Below are positions 7,535-15,573 of a DNA stretch of 35,496 nt, piece after piece. Source of the DNA: UBA2283 sp041658955 (lineage in GTDB: Bacteria > Patescibacteriota > Microgenomatia > UBA12405). Location of the stretch: the NCBI GenBank assembly GCA_041658955.1, contig JBAZZE010000010.1, positions 1 through 35,496 on the forward strand. Direction: 5' to 3'. Below the pieces are notes generated by a model. The model saw nothing but the letters and a program-made list of their open reading frames with translations, did no database searches and was not told where the DNA came from. The stretch's first letter is position 1; each line of letters begins with the position of its first letter. The position numbers and the translations under genes were made by a program.

Positions 7535-8405
7535 AATATTTACACTAATACTGGTTTTATTGTTTCTAGTTTTACTGACAGTTTTTGTAAACTATGTTGG
7601 AATTATTTATTCGTCACTTTCCGGAAAAGCTTTATTATTTTGTAATAGTTGTCTCGAACATTTATTGCCATTCTTTAAAAAAACAATATTTACATTTTTT
7701 TCAATCGCCTTTTTAAGCTTGATAGTTAGTCTTTTCAAGACTTTTAAATTTAGTCTTTCGATAAAATCCAAATTAAAAATACCTATCTTTATCGAAAAAC
7801 TTACTACTAAGTATTCTCTACAGAACAAAGTTGTAGTTTTTGAGTATTCCAGTCCTGTCGCTTTTTGTATGGGGATACTAAGTCCTAAAATATACCTATC
7901 AAATAGTCTGGTAAAGATGATGACACCAAAGGAGATGGAGACGATTATAATTCACGAAAAACAGCATCTAAATAGGAACGATAATCTGGTTTTGCTACTA
8001 CTACAAGCTGTCAAAAATATGTTTTTCTTTTTGCCAATTATCGGAGATTTTGTAAATTATTTTCATATACGAAAAGAAATTTTGGCTGATCGTGGAGTAA
8101 TCAGTGAACTGGGGAGTAATAATAAGCTAATTTCAGCCCTGAGAAAAGTTATTGACTACCCATCATTAACTGTTATGTCGGTTAATACCTTTTCACAAAG
8201 TTATGATATTGAAACGAGAGTTTTGTCCTTACTTGGAGATACGCAAGTTAAACATACTTTCCCATTTAATAATCTAGTTATTAGTCTCAGTGTATTGCTA
8301 CTCTTTGCCAATGTAATTGCCAGCAAAGTTGAGATTCATTCCCAGACGCAGTCAGAAACATCAATCTGTTTAGATGGTGGTAGCTGTCAGAATATTTGTC
8401 GATAG
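7524..8405 (+). CDS. M56 family (BlaR1-like) membrane protease without penicillin-binding sensor
   Basis: A 293-residue membrane protein with helices near 3-25, 45-70 and 250-275, the zinc-protease motif H144-E-K-Q-H148 and a downstream KEILADR supplying the third ligand. Canonical BlaR1/MecR1 proteins carry a C-terminal penicillin-binding domain; here the protein ends soon after the last helix in a short tail with three cysteines (CLDGGSCQNIC). The likely role is to sense an envelope signal and cleave the repressor made by the gene it overlaps by 11 bases. ATG 7524 was chosen for this coupling; an upstream in-frame ATG at 7434 would add an unlikely polar extension. Confidence 0.85.
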   Translation: MKDKIFTLILVLLFLVLLTVFVNYVGIIYSSLSGKALLFCNSCLEHLLPFFKKTIFTFFSIAFLSLIVSLFKTFKFSLSIKSKLKIPIFIEKLTTKYSLQNKVVVFEYSSPVAFCMGILSPKIYLSNSLVKMMTPKEMETIIIHEKQHLNRNDNLVLLLLQAVKNMFFFLPIIGDFVNYFHIRKEILADRGVISELGSNNKLISALRKVIDYPSLTVMSVNTFSQSYDIETRVLSLLGDTQVKHTFPFNNLVISLSVLLLFANVIASKVEIHSQTQSETSICLDGGSCQNICR

Positions 8406-8419
8406 TTTTCTTTGAGTAG

Positions 8420-8448
8420 TTGACACTAATGCTTTTTACTTCTACAAT
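8420..8448 (+). promoter_or_regulatory. strong sigma70-type promoter of the thiol operon
   Basis: TTGACA at 8420-8425, a 17-base spacer, and TACAAT at 8443-8448. The -10 lies inside the palindrome at 8440-8456, so repressor and RNA polymerase would exclude one another. The GTG start follows at 8476, giving a leader of about 20 bases. Confidence 0.85.
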
Positions 8449-8456
8449 GTGTAGAA
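8440..8456. promoter_or_regulatory. putative BlaI-type operator, site 3
   Basis: TTCTAC-AATGT-GTAGAA, the best of the three dyads: the symmetry extends two more bases on each side (AC...GT). It covers the -10 of the promoter driving the DsbA/cysteine desulfurase operon. Confidence 0.85.
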
Positions 8457-8475
8457 GTTAATTTTTAAATTCAAC

Positions 8476-9288
8476 GTGTTATCAAAAGAAAACAATATTA
8501 GTCTTAGTCCATCTTTAGTGATTCTGGTCGCACTGATTTTTATGGCGATGATGGGATTTGGTGGTTATATGTATGGCAAAGTTAGTACACTAGAAAAAAA
8601 TACTAATTCGGTCCAAGCCAATCCTGCCCAGCCACAAGCTCAACAACCGGCTCAACCACAGGTATCGATAGATTCAATTAAGGGATTATTTGATAAGAAT
8701 GTCATTAAGTTTGGTAACGGTGACAAGAAGCTAGTGATGGTGGAAGTAGCGGATCCCAGTTGTCCATTTTGCCATGTCGCTGCCGGGCTAAACGGTGAAT
8801 TAAATAAGCAAATGGGTCAGCAATTTATGCTAAAAGCAGATGGTGGAAATTATGTCGCTCCAGTACCGGAAATGAAGAAACTGGTTGAGCAAGGGAAAGC
8901 TGACTTTGTTTGGCTTTATACCAACGGTCATGGAAATGGTGAACTTGCTACCAAAGCCCTCTACTGTGCTTTTGATCAAGGAAAATTCTGGCAGGCTCAT
9001 GATTTATTCATGACAGCAAAAGGTTACACCTTAATTAATGATGTGGTCAAAAATGATGCTTCTAAATCACAACAAGTAGCTGATTTCCTCGCCTCAGCTG
9101 TTGATAAAAATAAACTAAAAAGCTGTCTTGATAGTGGAAAATTTGACACTCGTCTAGCTGAAGATTCAACAATTGCAAAGTCACTTGGAGTAAATGGAAC
9201 TCCAGGATTTTACCTAAACACCACCAACTTTTCAGGAGCTTATAGTTGGACCGACATGAAATCGGTCGCTGATGCGGCATTAAAATAA
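8476..9288 (+). CDS. membrane-anchored DsbA-like thioredoxin-fold protein (CPFC)
   Basis: A 270-residue protein: one N-terminal membrane helix (about 13-35), a Gln/Pro/Ala-rich linker (50-65), then a DsbA/thioredoxin_4 fold with C96-P-F-C99 after VEVADPS, an inserted helical part, and a cis-Pro loop NGTPGFYL. It probably oxidises or isomerises protein thiols outside the membrane. It is the first gene of a five-gene operon (gaps of 4-26 bases) and starts at GTG 8476 behind the repressible promoter. No DsbB or VKOR partner is in the window. Confidence 0.88.
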   Translation: MLSKENNISLSPSLVILVALIFMAMMGFGGYMYGKVSTLEKNTNSVQANPAQPQAQQPAQPQVSIDSIKGLFDKNVIKFGNGDKKLVMVEVADPSCPFCHVAAGLNGELNKQMGQQFMLKADGGNYVAPVPEMKKLVEQGKADFVWLYTNGHGNGELATKALYCAFDQGKFWQAHDLFMTAKGYTLINDVVKNDASKSQQVADFLASAVDKNKLKSCLDSGKFDTRLAEDSTIAKSLGVNGTPGFYLNTTNFSGAYSWTDMKSVADAALK

Positions 9289-9314
9289 TATATTGTCTAA
9301 CACTAAAATAGATT

Positions 9315-10514
9315 ATGAAAATAGACCAAACACGAAAAGATTTTTCAATCTTAACCAACAATAAATGGGTCTATTTTGATAATGCCTGTCAGAGTCTCCG
9401 TCCGCAAGCAGTCATCGACGCTATCACCGAGTACTACCAAGAATACCCGGCATGTAGCGGACGGAGCATGCACTCTCTGGCGACAAAGGTGACTCAAAAG
9501 TGTGACGAGGCCAGAACCATTGTCTCCAAGTTTATTGGAGCTAAACGCAAAGAAGAAATTATTTTTACCCGAAATACTACCGAGGGAATAAACCTAATAG
9601 CTCACTCACTCGAGCTCCAAACCGGAGATGTGGTCATTACTTCAGACAAAGAGCACAATTCCAACTTGATCCCCTGGCAAATGCTGGTTAAAAAAATAGG
9701 TATTGTTCACAAAATTATTCCTTCGAATTCTGATAACACTTTTAACTTGAAAGCGTTTGAAATGGCAATGAGCGGAAAGGTCAAACTTGTTTCGATGGGT
9801 TTTACCTCAAACCTAGATGGAGTTACCATACCAGCTTCCGAAATAATTCGCATTGCCCATAAACACGGTAGTTTGGTTCTGCTTGATGCGGCTCAGACTG
9901 CTCCTCACCAAAAAATCGATGTGTCTAATTTAGATGTTGATTTTTTGGCATTTTCCGGACATAAAATGCTCGGGCCATCGGGTATGGGAGTACTCTACGG
10001 TAAATATAACTTACTTGAAAAATTGTCGCCGTTTATGGTCGGTGGTGATACTGTATCTTCGTCTACCTATACTTCTCATGAATTTTTACCACCACCGGAA
10101 AAATTTGAAGCAGGATTACAGGATTATGCTGGAATTATTGGCTTGGGTGAGGCATGTAAATATATAACTAAAATTGGATTTCTAGAGATTGAAAAACATG
10201 AGCATGAGCTAAATGCTTATATTAGCCAAGAGTTATTAAAGATCCCTAATCTAAAGATAATTGGACCTCAGAATTCTAGCCTAAGAAGTGGAATAATTTC
10301 CTTTTATATTGAAGGGATTGATCACCATCAAATTGCTTTAATTCTAAATCAATCGGCCAACATCATGGTTCGCTCAGGACAACATTGTGTTCACTCATGG
10401 TTTAATGACCGCCAGATTAAAGGTTCTGTTCGGGTATCAGTTTATTTTTACAATACAATTGAAGATGCAAGATTATTTGTTGAAAGCTTGAAAAAAGTAT
10501 TACTAGTCTTGTAA
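9315..10514 (+). CDS. cysteine desulfurase, SufS/CsdA type
   Basis: A 399-residue class V aminotransferase-fold PLP enzyme. The PLP lysine is K217 in FSGHKMLGPSG, the cofactor-binding LLDAAQTAPH precedes it, and the catalytic Cys358 lies in MVRSGQHC, as in group II desulfurases. It takes sulfur from L-cysteine as a persulfide for Fe-S or thiolation chemistry. No SufB/C/D/U partner lies nearby; it is instead the second gene of an operon of thiol oxidoreductases, so sulfur supply under envelope or metal stress is a reasonable guess. ATG 9315 follows TAAAAT by a few bases, perhaps an internal leaderless promoter. Confidence 0.92.
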   Translation: MKIDQTRKDFSILTNNKWVYFDNACQSLRPQAVIDAITEYYQEYPACSGRSMHSLATKVTQKCDEARTIVSKFIGAKRKEEIIFTRNTTEGINLIAHSLELQTGDVVITSDKEHNSNLIPWQMLVKKIGIVHKIIPSNSDNTFNLKAFEMAMSGKVKLVSMGFTSNLDGVTIPASEIIRIAHKHGSLVLLDAAQTAPHQKIDVSNLDVDFLAFSGHKMLGPSGMGVLYGKYNLLEKLSPFMVGGDTVSSSTYTSHEFLPPPEKFEAGLQDYAGIIGLGEACKYITKIGFLEIEKHEHELNAYISQELLKIPNLKIIGPQNSSLRSGIISFYIEGIDHHQIALILNQSANIMVRSGQHCVHSWFNDRQIKGSVRVSVYFYNTIEDARLFVESLKKVLLVL

Positions 10515-10531
10515 AGAATTACATATCAAAC

Positions 10532-11167
10532 ATGAAATCCAATAACTTAGCCGAACATGAGTCTAGAAACAACCAATTTTTTGGAAAGTGGGCGTGGCTT
10601 TATGATTATGAGAAATATCTACTCTCTCCTATGCGAAAGAAAGCTGTTAATTTTCTAGATTTACCACCTAACCAAAAAATACTTGATGTGGCAACTGGAA
10701 CAGGGGCTCAGGCATACGAATTTGCTAAGTTGGGCCATGAGGTCTTAGGTATAGATTTATCTGAAGAGATGCTGCTTCAAGCCAGGAAAAAATGCACACC
10801 AAATCTTCAACTTAATTTTCAACATATCGATGCAACAAAAATGCCGTTTGGTAGCAATTCCTTTGACACAAGTTCAATTTCCTGGGGATTACACGACATG
10901 CCATATGAAGTAGAAATGTTAGTGCTCCAAGAAATGAAAAGAGTTACTAAAAAATCCGGTCAGATACTTATCGTTGATTATATGGAACCAAAGAACCATC
11001 TGATCGCCAAATTTTTTCATCCATTAGCCTGTATCTACGAAACTCAAAACTACAAGCCATACATCAATAGAGGTTTAGATTCGATCCTTGATAAAGTCGG
11101 TTTAAATATCTCCAAATCTACAAATTTCTTGGGCTTCGTTCAAATAAGTTTAGTAGTAAATTCTTAA
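10532..11167 (+). CDS. class I SAM-dependent methyltransferase (UbiE-like)
   Basis: A 211-residue methyltransferase. Motif I is ILDVATGTGAQAYEFA (about 49-64) with the acidic end of strand 2 in VLGIDLS; motif IV is seen in SNSFDTSSISWGLHD and motif V in KKSGQILIVDYMEP. It resembles UbiE/Methyltransf_11 enzymes acting on small molecules, but the substrate is not evident. It lies third in the thiol operon, 17 bases after the desulfurase and 4 before the next gene, so modification of a thiol or metalloid compound is possible but unproven. Confidence 0.85.
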   Translation: MKSNNLAEHESRNNQFFGKWAWLYDYEKYLLSPMRKKAVNFLDLPPNQKILDVATGTGAQAYEFAKLGHEVLGIDLSEEMLLQARKKCTPNLQLNFQHIDATKMPFGSNSFDTSSISWGLHDMPYEVEMLVLQEMKRVTKKSGQILIVDYMEPKNHLIAKFFHPLACIYETQNYKPYINRGLDSILDKVGLNISKSTNFLGFVQISLVVNS

Positions 11168-11171
11168 GTTT

Positions 11172-12107
11172 ATGTTTTGCATCGTTGCTTTTTTAGTTTT
11201 ATCAGTCATCAGTATTTTTTCGGCCTCACATCGGGCTCTAGCTAAAGAAGCTTTTGACTGTGTCTTTCGACGGATAACTCTACGACCTTGCAACACGGGT
11301 TTCTCAGAAAAAATGAAGGCACAGTTGATTGGAAAAATGATGACCAAATCCATCCGAGCAGCCCGGTTTTTAAACAGAAATTTCGAATTGCTTTCATGGA
11401 TTTTGTTTATTTTGACTATCGCCAGCCTTTTTTGGACTGGCAAGGGGCTTTATAACTTTTATATGTATGGTAGTTGCAATGGTTTAAACAAATCGGGTTT
11501 CTGTGCTCTCGATCCTACCGGAGAGAATAATAAAATTTCACAAGCAGGAGGGAGTTGTTCTATTGGCAGTGGTGATGAAAGTAAAGTCACATTGAAAGAT
11601 GTTAATTTATCAACTTTTCCAACTAAAAATATAAGCAGTAAAGATACTGTCGTTTTTATTGGTTGTTTTAATTGCGACTACACCCGCAAAGCATATCCGA
11701 CTTTTAAGGAATTTTTGAGAAAAAATAAAGTCAATTACATTTTTGCTCATTATCCAGTTAAGGGTGAAACCGCTCATATTTTGAATACCGGATATTGTGC
11801 TTATCAGCAAAATAAAGATAAATACTGGCTTTTTGTTGATAAATTATTTGAGAGCAGTAAGGAAGACAATGCCAAACCTGAGTATGTAGCTAAACTGCTC
11901 ACAGACTTAGGTTACTCATCGGAAAAGATTGCTCAATGCAGTCAATCTCAAGAAACCAAAAGTGCCGTTGCCCGGCAACGGATAGAGCTTGAGAAAACCA
12001 ATATCTATGGCACTCCGCTAGTGTTTATTAATAACAAAGGTTTAGTCGGCCCTAAGCCTCTTCGGGTTTATAACCGAGTTCTAAACGGGTTAAAATTTTG
12101 GAAATAA
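11172..12107 (+). CDS. two-helix membrane protein with thioredoxin-fold domain (CFNC)
   Basis: A 311-residue protein. Residues 1-20 form a membrane helix; a basic conserved-looking stretch with DCVFRRITLRPCN follows; a second helix at about 75-98 leads to a Cys-containing linker (GSCNGLN, FCALDP). The DsbA-like domain has C165-F-N-C168 after VVFIG and the cis-Pro loop YGTPLVFIN. The CxxC probably faces outside. Extra Cys pairs before the domain could relay electrons across or along the membrane, making it a candidate to work with the other two DsbA-like proteins. It starts 4 bases after the methyltransferase. Confidence 0.83.
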   Translation: MFCIVAFLVLSVISIFSASHRALAKEAFDCVFRRITLRPCNTGFSEKMKAQLIGKMMTKSIRAARFLNRNFELLSWILFILTIASLFWTGKGLYNFYMYGSCNGLNKSGFCALDPTGENNKISQAGGSCSIGSGDESKVTLKDVNLSTFPTKNISSKDTVVFIGCFNCDYTRKAYPTFKEFLRKNKVNYIFAHYPVKGETAHILNTGYCAYQQNKDKYWLFVDKLFESSKEDNAKPEYVAKLLTDLGYSSEKIAQCSQSQETKSAVARQRIELEKTNIYGTPLVFINNKGLVGPKPLRVYNRVLNGLKFWK

Positions 12108-12111
12108 TAAT

Positions 12112-12798
12112 ATGAAACAACAACTACAATATTCCTCATTTGAAAAGAAACTATTTGCCGGAGTCGCTATCTTTTCCGTTTTAGTTCTTGCCATAAGTAT
12201 CTTTTTTATCAATAAGACCCAATCTTCTACTTTAACTGTAGGCAAGGAGCAAGCTAAAGAAATTCTAACAATTAAAAAAGATGACTGGGTGAAAGGACCC
12301 GAGAATGCTCCAATTACCATAGTTGAATATCTTGATTTTGAGTGCGAGGCTTGTCGCGTCTATTATCCAATAGTCAAGCAATTAAAAGATGAATACAAAG
12401 ACAAGGTGCGTTTTGTAGTCAGATATTTCCCATTACCAAATCACAGGAACTCGATGGCGTCAGCTCAGTCAGCAGAGACTGCTGGTAAACAAGGTAAGTT
12501 CTGGGAGATGTATGACAAACTATACGACACTCAACAGGAATGGGGCGAAAAGCAAGTCGTCACACCTTCAGTGTTCGAGGAATATGCGAAACAAGTCGGT
12601 CTTGATATGGATAAATACAAAAACGATGTCAATTCTGCCGAAGTTAGAGATCGGATAAATAGAGATAAAAATTCAGCTTCGTCATTAGGTATTCAAGGTA
12701 CCCCCACTTTCTTTATCAATGGCGAACGAATTCCTAATCCAAAAGGATATGATGACTTCAAAAGCCTGATTGATGGTTTGATGCCTGTTTCTAAGTAG
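12112..12798 (+). CDS. DsbA-family thiol oxidoreductase (CEAC)
   Basis: A 228-residue protein: one N-terminal membrane helix (about 15-35), then a DsbA/thioredoxin_4 domain with ITIVEYLDFEC, the active-site C78-E-A-C81, the helical insert and the cis-Pro loop QGTPTFFING. It is close to the widespread BdbD-like group and probably introduces disulfides in exported proteins. It is the last gene of the operon that starts at 8476, beginning 4 bases after the previous stop. A short palindrome followed by TTTTT after the stop (12793-12812) may be a weak terminator. Confidence 0.9.
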   Translation: MKQQLQYSSFEKKLFAGVAIFSVLVLAISIFFINKTQSSTLTVGKEQAKEILTIKKDDWVKGPENAPITIVEYLDFECEACRVYYPIVKQLKDEYKDKVRFVVRYFPLPNHRNSMASAQSAETAGKQGKFWEMYDKLYDTQQEWGEKQVVTPSVFEEYAKQVGLDMDKYKNDVNSAEVRDRINRDKNSASSLGIQGTPTFFINGERIPNPKGYDDFKSLIDGLMPVSK

Positions 12799-12817
12799 CT
12801 ACTTCGGTTTTTATAGT

Positions 12818-12862
12818 GTCTCATTTGTCTCATTTAGCTTCAAAACTTTGATAGAATGAGAC
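12818..12862. repeat. tandem GTCTCATTT with inverted AATGAGAC
   Basis: GTCTCATTT occurs twice back to back (12818-12826 and 12827-12835); AATGAGAC at 12855-12862 is its inverted counterpart. The inverted copy overlaps a possible -10 (TAGAAT, 12852-12857). It could be a regulator site for the next gene or a stem in a short RNA; no clear choice. Confidence 0.45.
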
Positions 12863-12883
12863 AGTGAGGAAGAGGGTGTTATA

Positions 12884-12917
12884 GGGACAGAAAGGTTCCA
12901 GACCCCCATGCTCCGCA
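12884..12917. repeat. 34-bp dispersed repeat, copy 1
   Basis: This stretch (GGGACAGAAAGGTTC...TGCTCCGCA) matches 31012-31045 at most positions, sharing GAA-GGTTC, GAC and TGCTCCGC blocks. Both copies precede the start of a plus-strand gene. It resembles the 3' end of a tRNA but does not fold as one. Confidence 0.4.
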
Positions 12918-12933
12918 ATAGATATAAAACAAT

Positions 12934-14160
12934 ATGCAATATAAGCAAAAGGTCAGCTGTCTATCAACTGACTCAAAGTGGGGTAAAGTTGTTAGCCTCT
13001 ACAATGGGAATGTCTCAGGCTCCTCTCCTTATGTTTTTGTAGCAAAGAATATAACCGTTGAAGATATCCAAAAAGTTATTAATCTTCCTAACCTCCCTGC
13101 GGCGGTAATAGTTGAAAATGGGAGTTTTGCAGGACATCCATCCGTTTTGCTCAATGCCAAGGGGATTCAGTATGTAGTAATCGACAAACTCCCAGAAAAT
13201 AATCTACAATGTTATGCCTTCATAGATGGCCAAAAAGAGTTTGTTTATTTTGACGAAAATAGACAAATTGTAGAGTCTAAATATGACAAATCAAATTTAG
13301 ACAAAAATAACTTTTCAAAAATTATAAAAAAAGTAACTTTCCACGGAGAAATAGTCAAGGTCAACGTCGATGGGAAAAATGCTAACGACTTATTAAAAGG
13401 TTTTAATTTAGGAGCAGATGGTATTGGGATACTCCGGACAGATTGGCTTGGTTGGGATGGGGAAAAACCACCAAGTGTTGAGGATCATTTAAAACTTTAT
13501 AACGACAGTATTAAGGTTATTGGGAGCCACCAGCTGAACATCCGATTGTTTGATATAGGGGGTGACAAGATCCCAAATTGGGCACAAAAAGCTAAGTCTG
13601 AAATTCGGTCTCCGCTTGGACTTCGGGGAATTCGATCATGTGACATCCTCAAAACTGCTTTTGAAAACCAACTTAATGCAGTCGCTCAAATTTCACCAAA
13701 AGTGAAAGTTGGTATTGTACTACCAATGATTTCATACCCACAAGAGGTGGCAAACTTTAAAAAATTCTTCAATAAAATTAGTCCGGGTGATCACTCAAAT
13801 ATAATCTGGGGGTCGATGGTCGAGACTCCGTCATCGGCACTTCTTATAAAAGAGCTTTACAAGCATGCAGATTTTGTTAGGATTGGCCCTGGAGATTTGT
13901 CTCAATTCACTTTGGCCACTTTGCGTGAACATATTTATCCAGATAACTTGAGTGGAGACACTCTTAATCCGGCAGTAATAAAACTGATTAGAATGGTTAT
14001 GAATGAGGCAAAAAAACAGAACAAAGATGCCAACATGTGCCTAGATGTCGAACCTAGATTACCACTTCTAAAAAAACTGTTGGCGGCTGGGGTACGTTGC
14101 TTCAATGTCTCACCAGAGAGCATTCCTGTTGTAAAAAACCTAATAAACTCATCTCAATAG
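12934..14160 (+). CDS. stand-alone PEP-utilising enzyme (swivel domain + TIM barrel, PtsI/PpsA-like)
   Basis: A 408-residue protein with only the two C-terminal parts of the PEP-utilising family. A swivel domain has H68 in SFAGHPSVLLNAKGI, the place of the phosphohistidine. The barrel has GIGILRTDWL, FDIGGDK, LGLRGIR, MVETPSS, GPGDLSQFTLA (family: TNDLTQ) and NMCLDVE (family: CGE). It lacks the HPr-binding domain of PtsI and the ATP-grasp domain of PEP synthase and PPDK, so the phosphoryl partner must be another protein or the activity has changed. ATG 12934 lies 5 bases after TATAAA (12923-12928), a leaderless start. It is the last gene before a strand switch. Confidence 0.82.
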   Translation: MQYKQKVSCLSTDSKWGKVVSLYNGNVSGSSPYVFVAKNITVEDIQKVINLPNLPAAVIVENGSFAGHPSVLLNAKGIQYVVIDKLPENNLQCYAFIDGQKEFVYFDENRQIVESKYDKSNLDKNNFSKIIKKVTFHGEIVKVNVDGKNANDLLKGFNLGADGIGILRTDWLGWDGEKPPSVEDHLKLYNDSIKVIGSHQLNIRLFDIGGDKIPNWAQKAKSEIRSPLGLRGIRSCDILKTAFENQLNAVAQISPKVKVGIVLPMISYPQEVANFKKFFNKISPGDHSNIIWGSMVETPSSALLIKELYKHADFVRIGPGDLSQFTLATLREHIYPDNLSGDTLNPAVIKLIRMVMNEAKKQNKDANMCLDVEPRLPLLKKLLAAGVRCFNVSPESIPVVKNLINSSQ

Positions 14161-14174
14161 CGGGGTGTTGGAAC

Positions 14175-14549
14175 TTAAATTGTTGGTTTGACTTTTTCTT
14201 TCATCATACACATATTCATCACCACTTCGAGGCCATTTTTTTCGGCATAATCCTTGGCTTCTGGTGAACCAACACCTTCCTGCATCCAGATCAAAGGCTT
14301 ACGTCCACTTTTAACAATCTCTTCGATAATAGGGATAACCTGATCGGGTTTTCGGAAGATATCAACAATGTCGATAGTGGTTGTACTGGGAATATCCAAA
14401 ATAGTCGAAAATGATTTTATACCGAAGACTTCGGTGATAGTGGGGTTGACAGGAATAATATTGAAACCCTGATTTTTTAAATACAGACCAACTTGATAAC
14501 TAGGTCTTTGAGGATTATCAGACAAGCCAACAATAGCGATAGTGTTCAT
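14175..14549 (-). CDS. CoA-binding domain protein (YccU family)
   Basis: A 124-residue Rossmann-fold protein of the CoA_binding_2 family. It shows AIVGLSDNPQRPSYQVGLYL at the start, IIPVNP, DIVDIFRKP and WMQEGVG, all family hallmarks, and ends near normal length. Members bind coenzyme A; the cellular role is not settled. It converges on the PEP-utilising gene with a 14-base gap. Confidence 0.92.
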   Translation of the reverse strand: MNTIAIVGLSDNPQRPSYQVGLYLKNQGFNIIPVNPTITEVFGIKSFSTILDIPSTTTIDIVDIFRKPDQVIPIIEEIVKSGRKPLIWMQEGVGSPEAKDYAEKNGLEVVMNMCMMKEKVKPTI

Positions 14550-14646
14550 TTAGTATTTACAACTTTTAAAGAAGTTACAAAATTTATCTTTAAAACTAGA
14601 AACTAGGTGTAAAGTTTGTTTTATAAAATTCATAATTGTTTAATTA

Positions 14647-15543
14647 TTAACCTTTGACAAGATAAACCTTTACGAAGCTACTCTTTAACTCTGCAGCTTT
14701 TTTGGATAAATCTTCTATTTTATTATATTTAGCTAGGGATAATAAATCTTCTAAATTTTGGCGAATGGCTTTGATACCGGCATCATTTAATTCAGCTTCG
14801 ACTTGAGTAAGAATTCCACTTGATTCTGGATAGGTACTGATAATATCAGCGGAATTTTTGGCATCAGCGGCGGCAATTAATTTTTCCATGGAGTCATGAA
14901 AATCAGTTAGGGAAATGGCAAGCATGGTGAAACCATTTCTCTTAAACATTTCTTGAAAAATAGGTCGGACAGCTTCGAGCTTGATGTGGGTAGAGGGTAA
15001 GTCCCCTTCGTAGACTCCATTTTTAACATCACTCATAATGGCGCCTACCTTGTCCAAATCTGAAGTAAATTGAACATCATTTTTGAGTACAAAGGGTCGG
15101 TATGCAGAATATTTTTGAGAAAAGTTTTTAAACTCAGCGACCCACTGATCATAATTTAATTTGGCTTCTTCTCGTTTACCTTGACCAGTCAAAAAAAGTG
15201 TTTGCTTGTAATAACCATTCATTTGATTAAAGTTCTCGAGGAATTTATTTTGGGTGATTTTTATACTAGCAAAACTACCCAAAGTAGTTAATAAACCAAA
15301 TAAAAAGGTCAGAGAAAGTAAGTGAGGTAATTTGAGTGACTGTTGATTTTTGCCAGATGTATTTATTTTTAGTACTTGGTAAATTCCACAATAACCAACA
15401 AGTCCAGTAAGAACCATAACTACACCAAAAATAATTAGAATAGTTTGGCTAAGGCCAGCCAACCAAAACTCGCCGACAACTAGGGACAGAGATCCTAGAA
15501 CAATGCGAATAATTCTATCGAGAAGACTTTCATTTGTTTTCAT
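14647..15543 (-). CDS. membrane protein: DUF2892 (YgaP-like TM) plus helical domain
   Basis: A 298-residue protein. The N-terminal 65 residues (NESLLDRIIRIVLGSLSL...VLTGLVGYCGIYQVLKI) match the two-helix DUF2892 module found with rhodaneses. A third membrane helix is at about 75-100, and the remaining 190 residues form a helical soluble domain with regular heptads, perhaps a four-helix bundle, with no Cys or metal motif. The function of the C-terminal part is unknown. -10-like TATTAT/TACAAT elements precede the start. Confidence 0.8.
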   Translation of the reverse strand: MKTNESLLDRIIRIVLGSLSLVVGEFWLAGLSQTILIIFGVVMVLTGLVGYCGIYQVLKINTSGKNQQSLKLPHLLSLTFLFGLLTTLGSFASIKITQNKFLENFNQMNGYYKQTLFLTGQGKREEAKLNYDQWVAEFKNFSQKYSAYRPFVLKNDVQFTSDLDKVGAIMSDVKNGVYEGDLPSTHIKLEAVRPIFQEMFKRNGFTMLAISLTDFHDSMEKLIAAADAKNSADIISTYPESSGILTQVEAELNDAGIKAIRQNLEDLLSLAKYNKIEDLSKKAAELKSSFVKVYLVKG

Positions 15544-15573
15544 AGCTTTAAAAACTTAATAATATATTTATTG

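Noticed and set aside
7151..8405. Beta-lactam resistance system
   Set aside because: BlaI and M56 partners are present, but no beta-lactamase, PBP2a or penicillin-binding sensor domain is in the window.
12793..12812. Intrinsic terminator after the last DsbA-like gene
   Set aside because: AAGTAGCTACTT is a perfect palindrome followed by CGGTTTTT, but the hairpin is short and weak; not listed as a separate feature.
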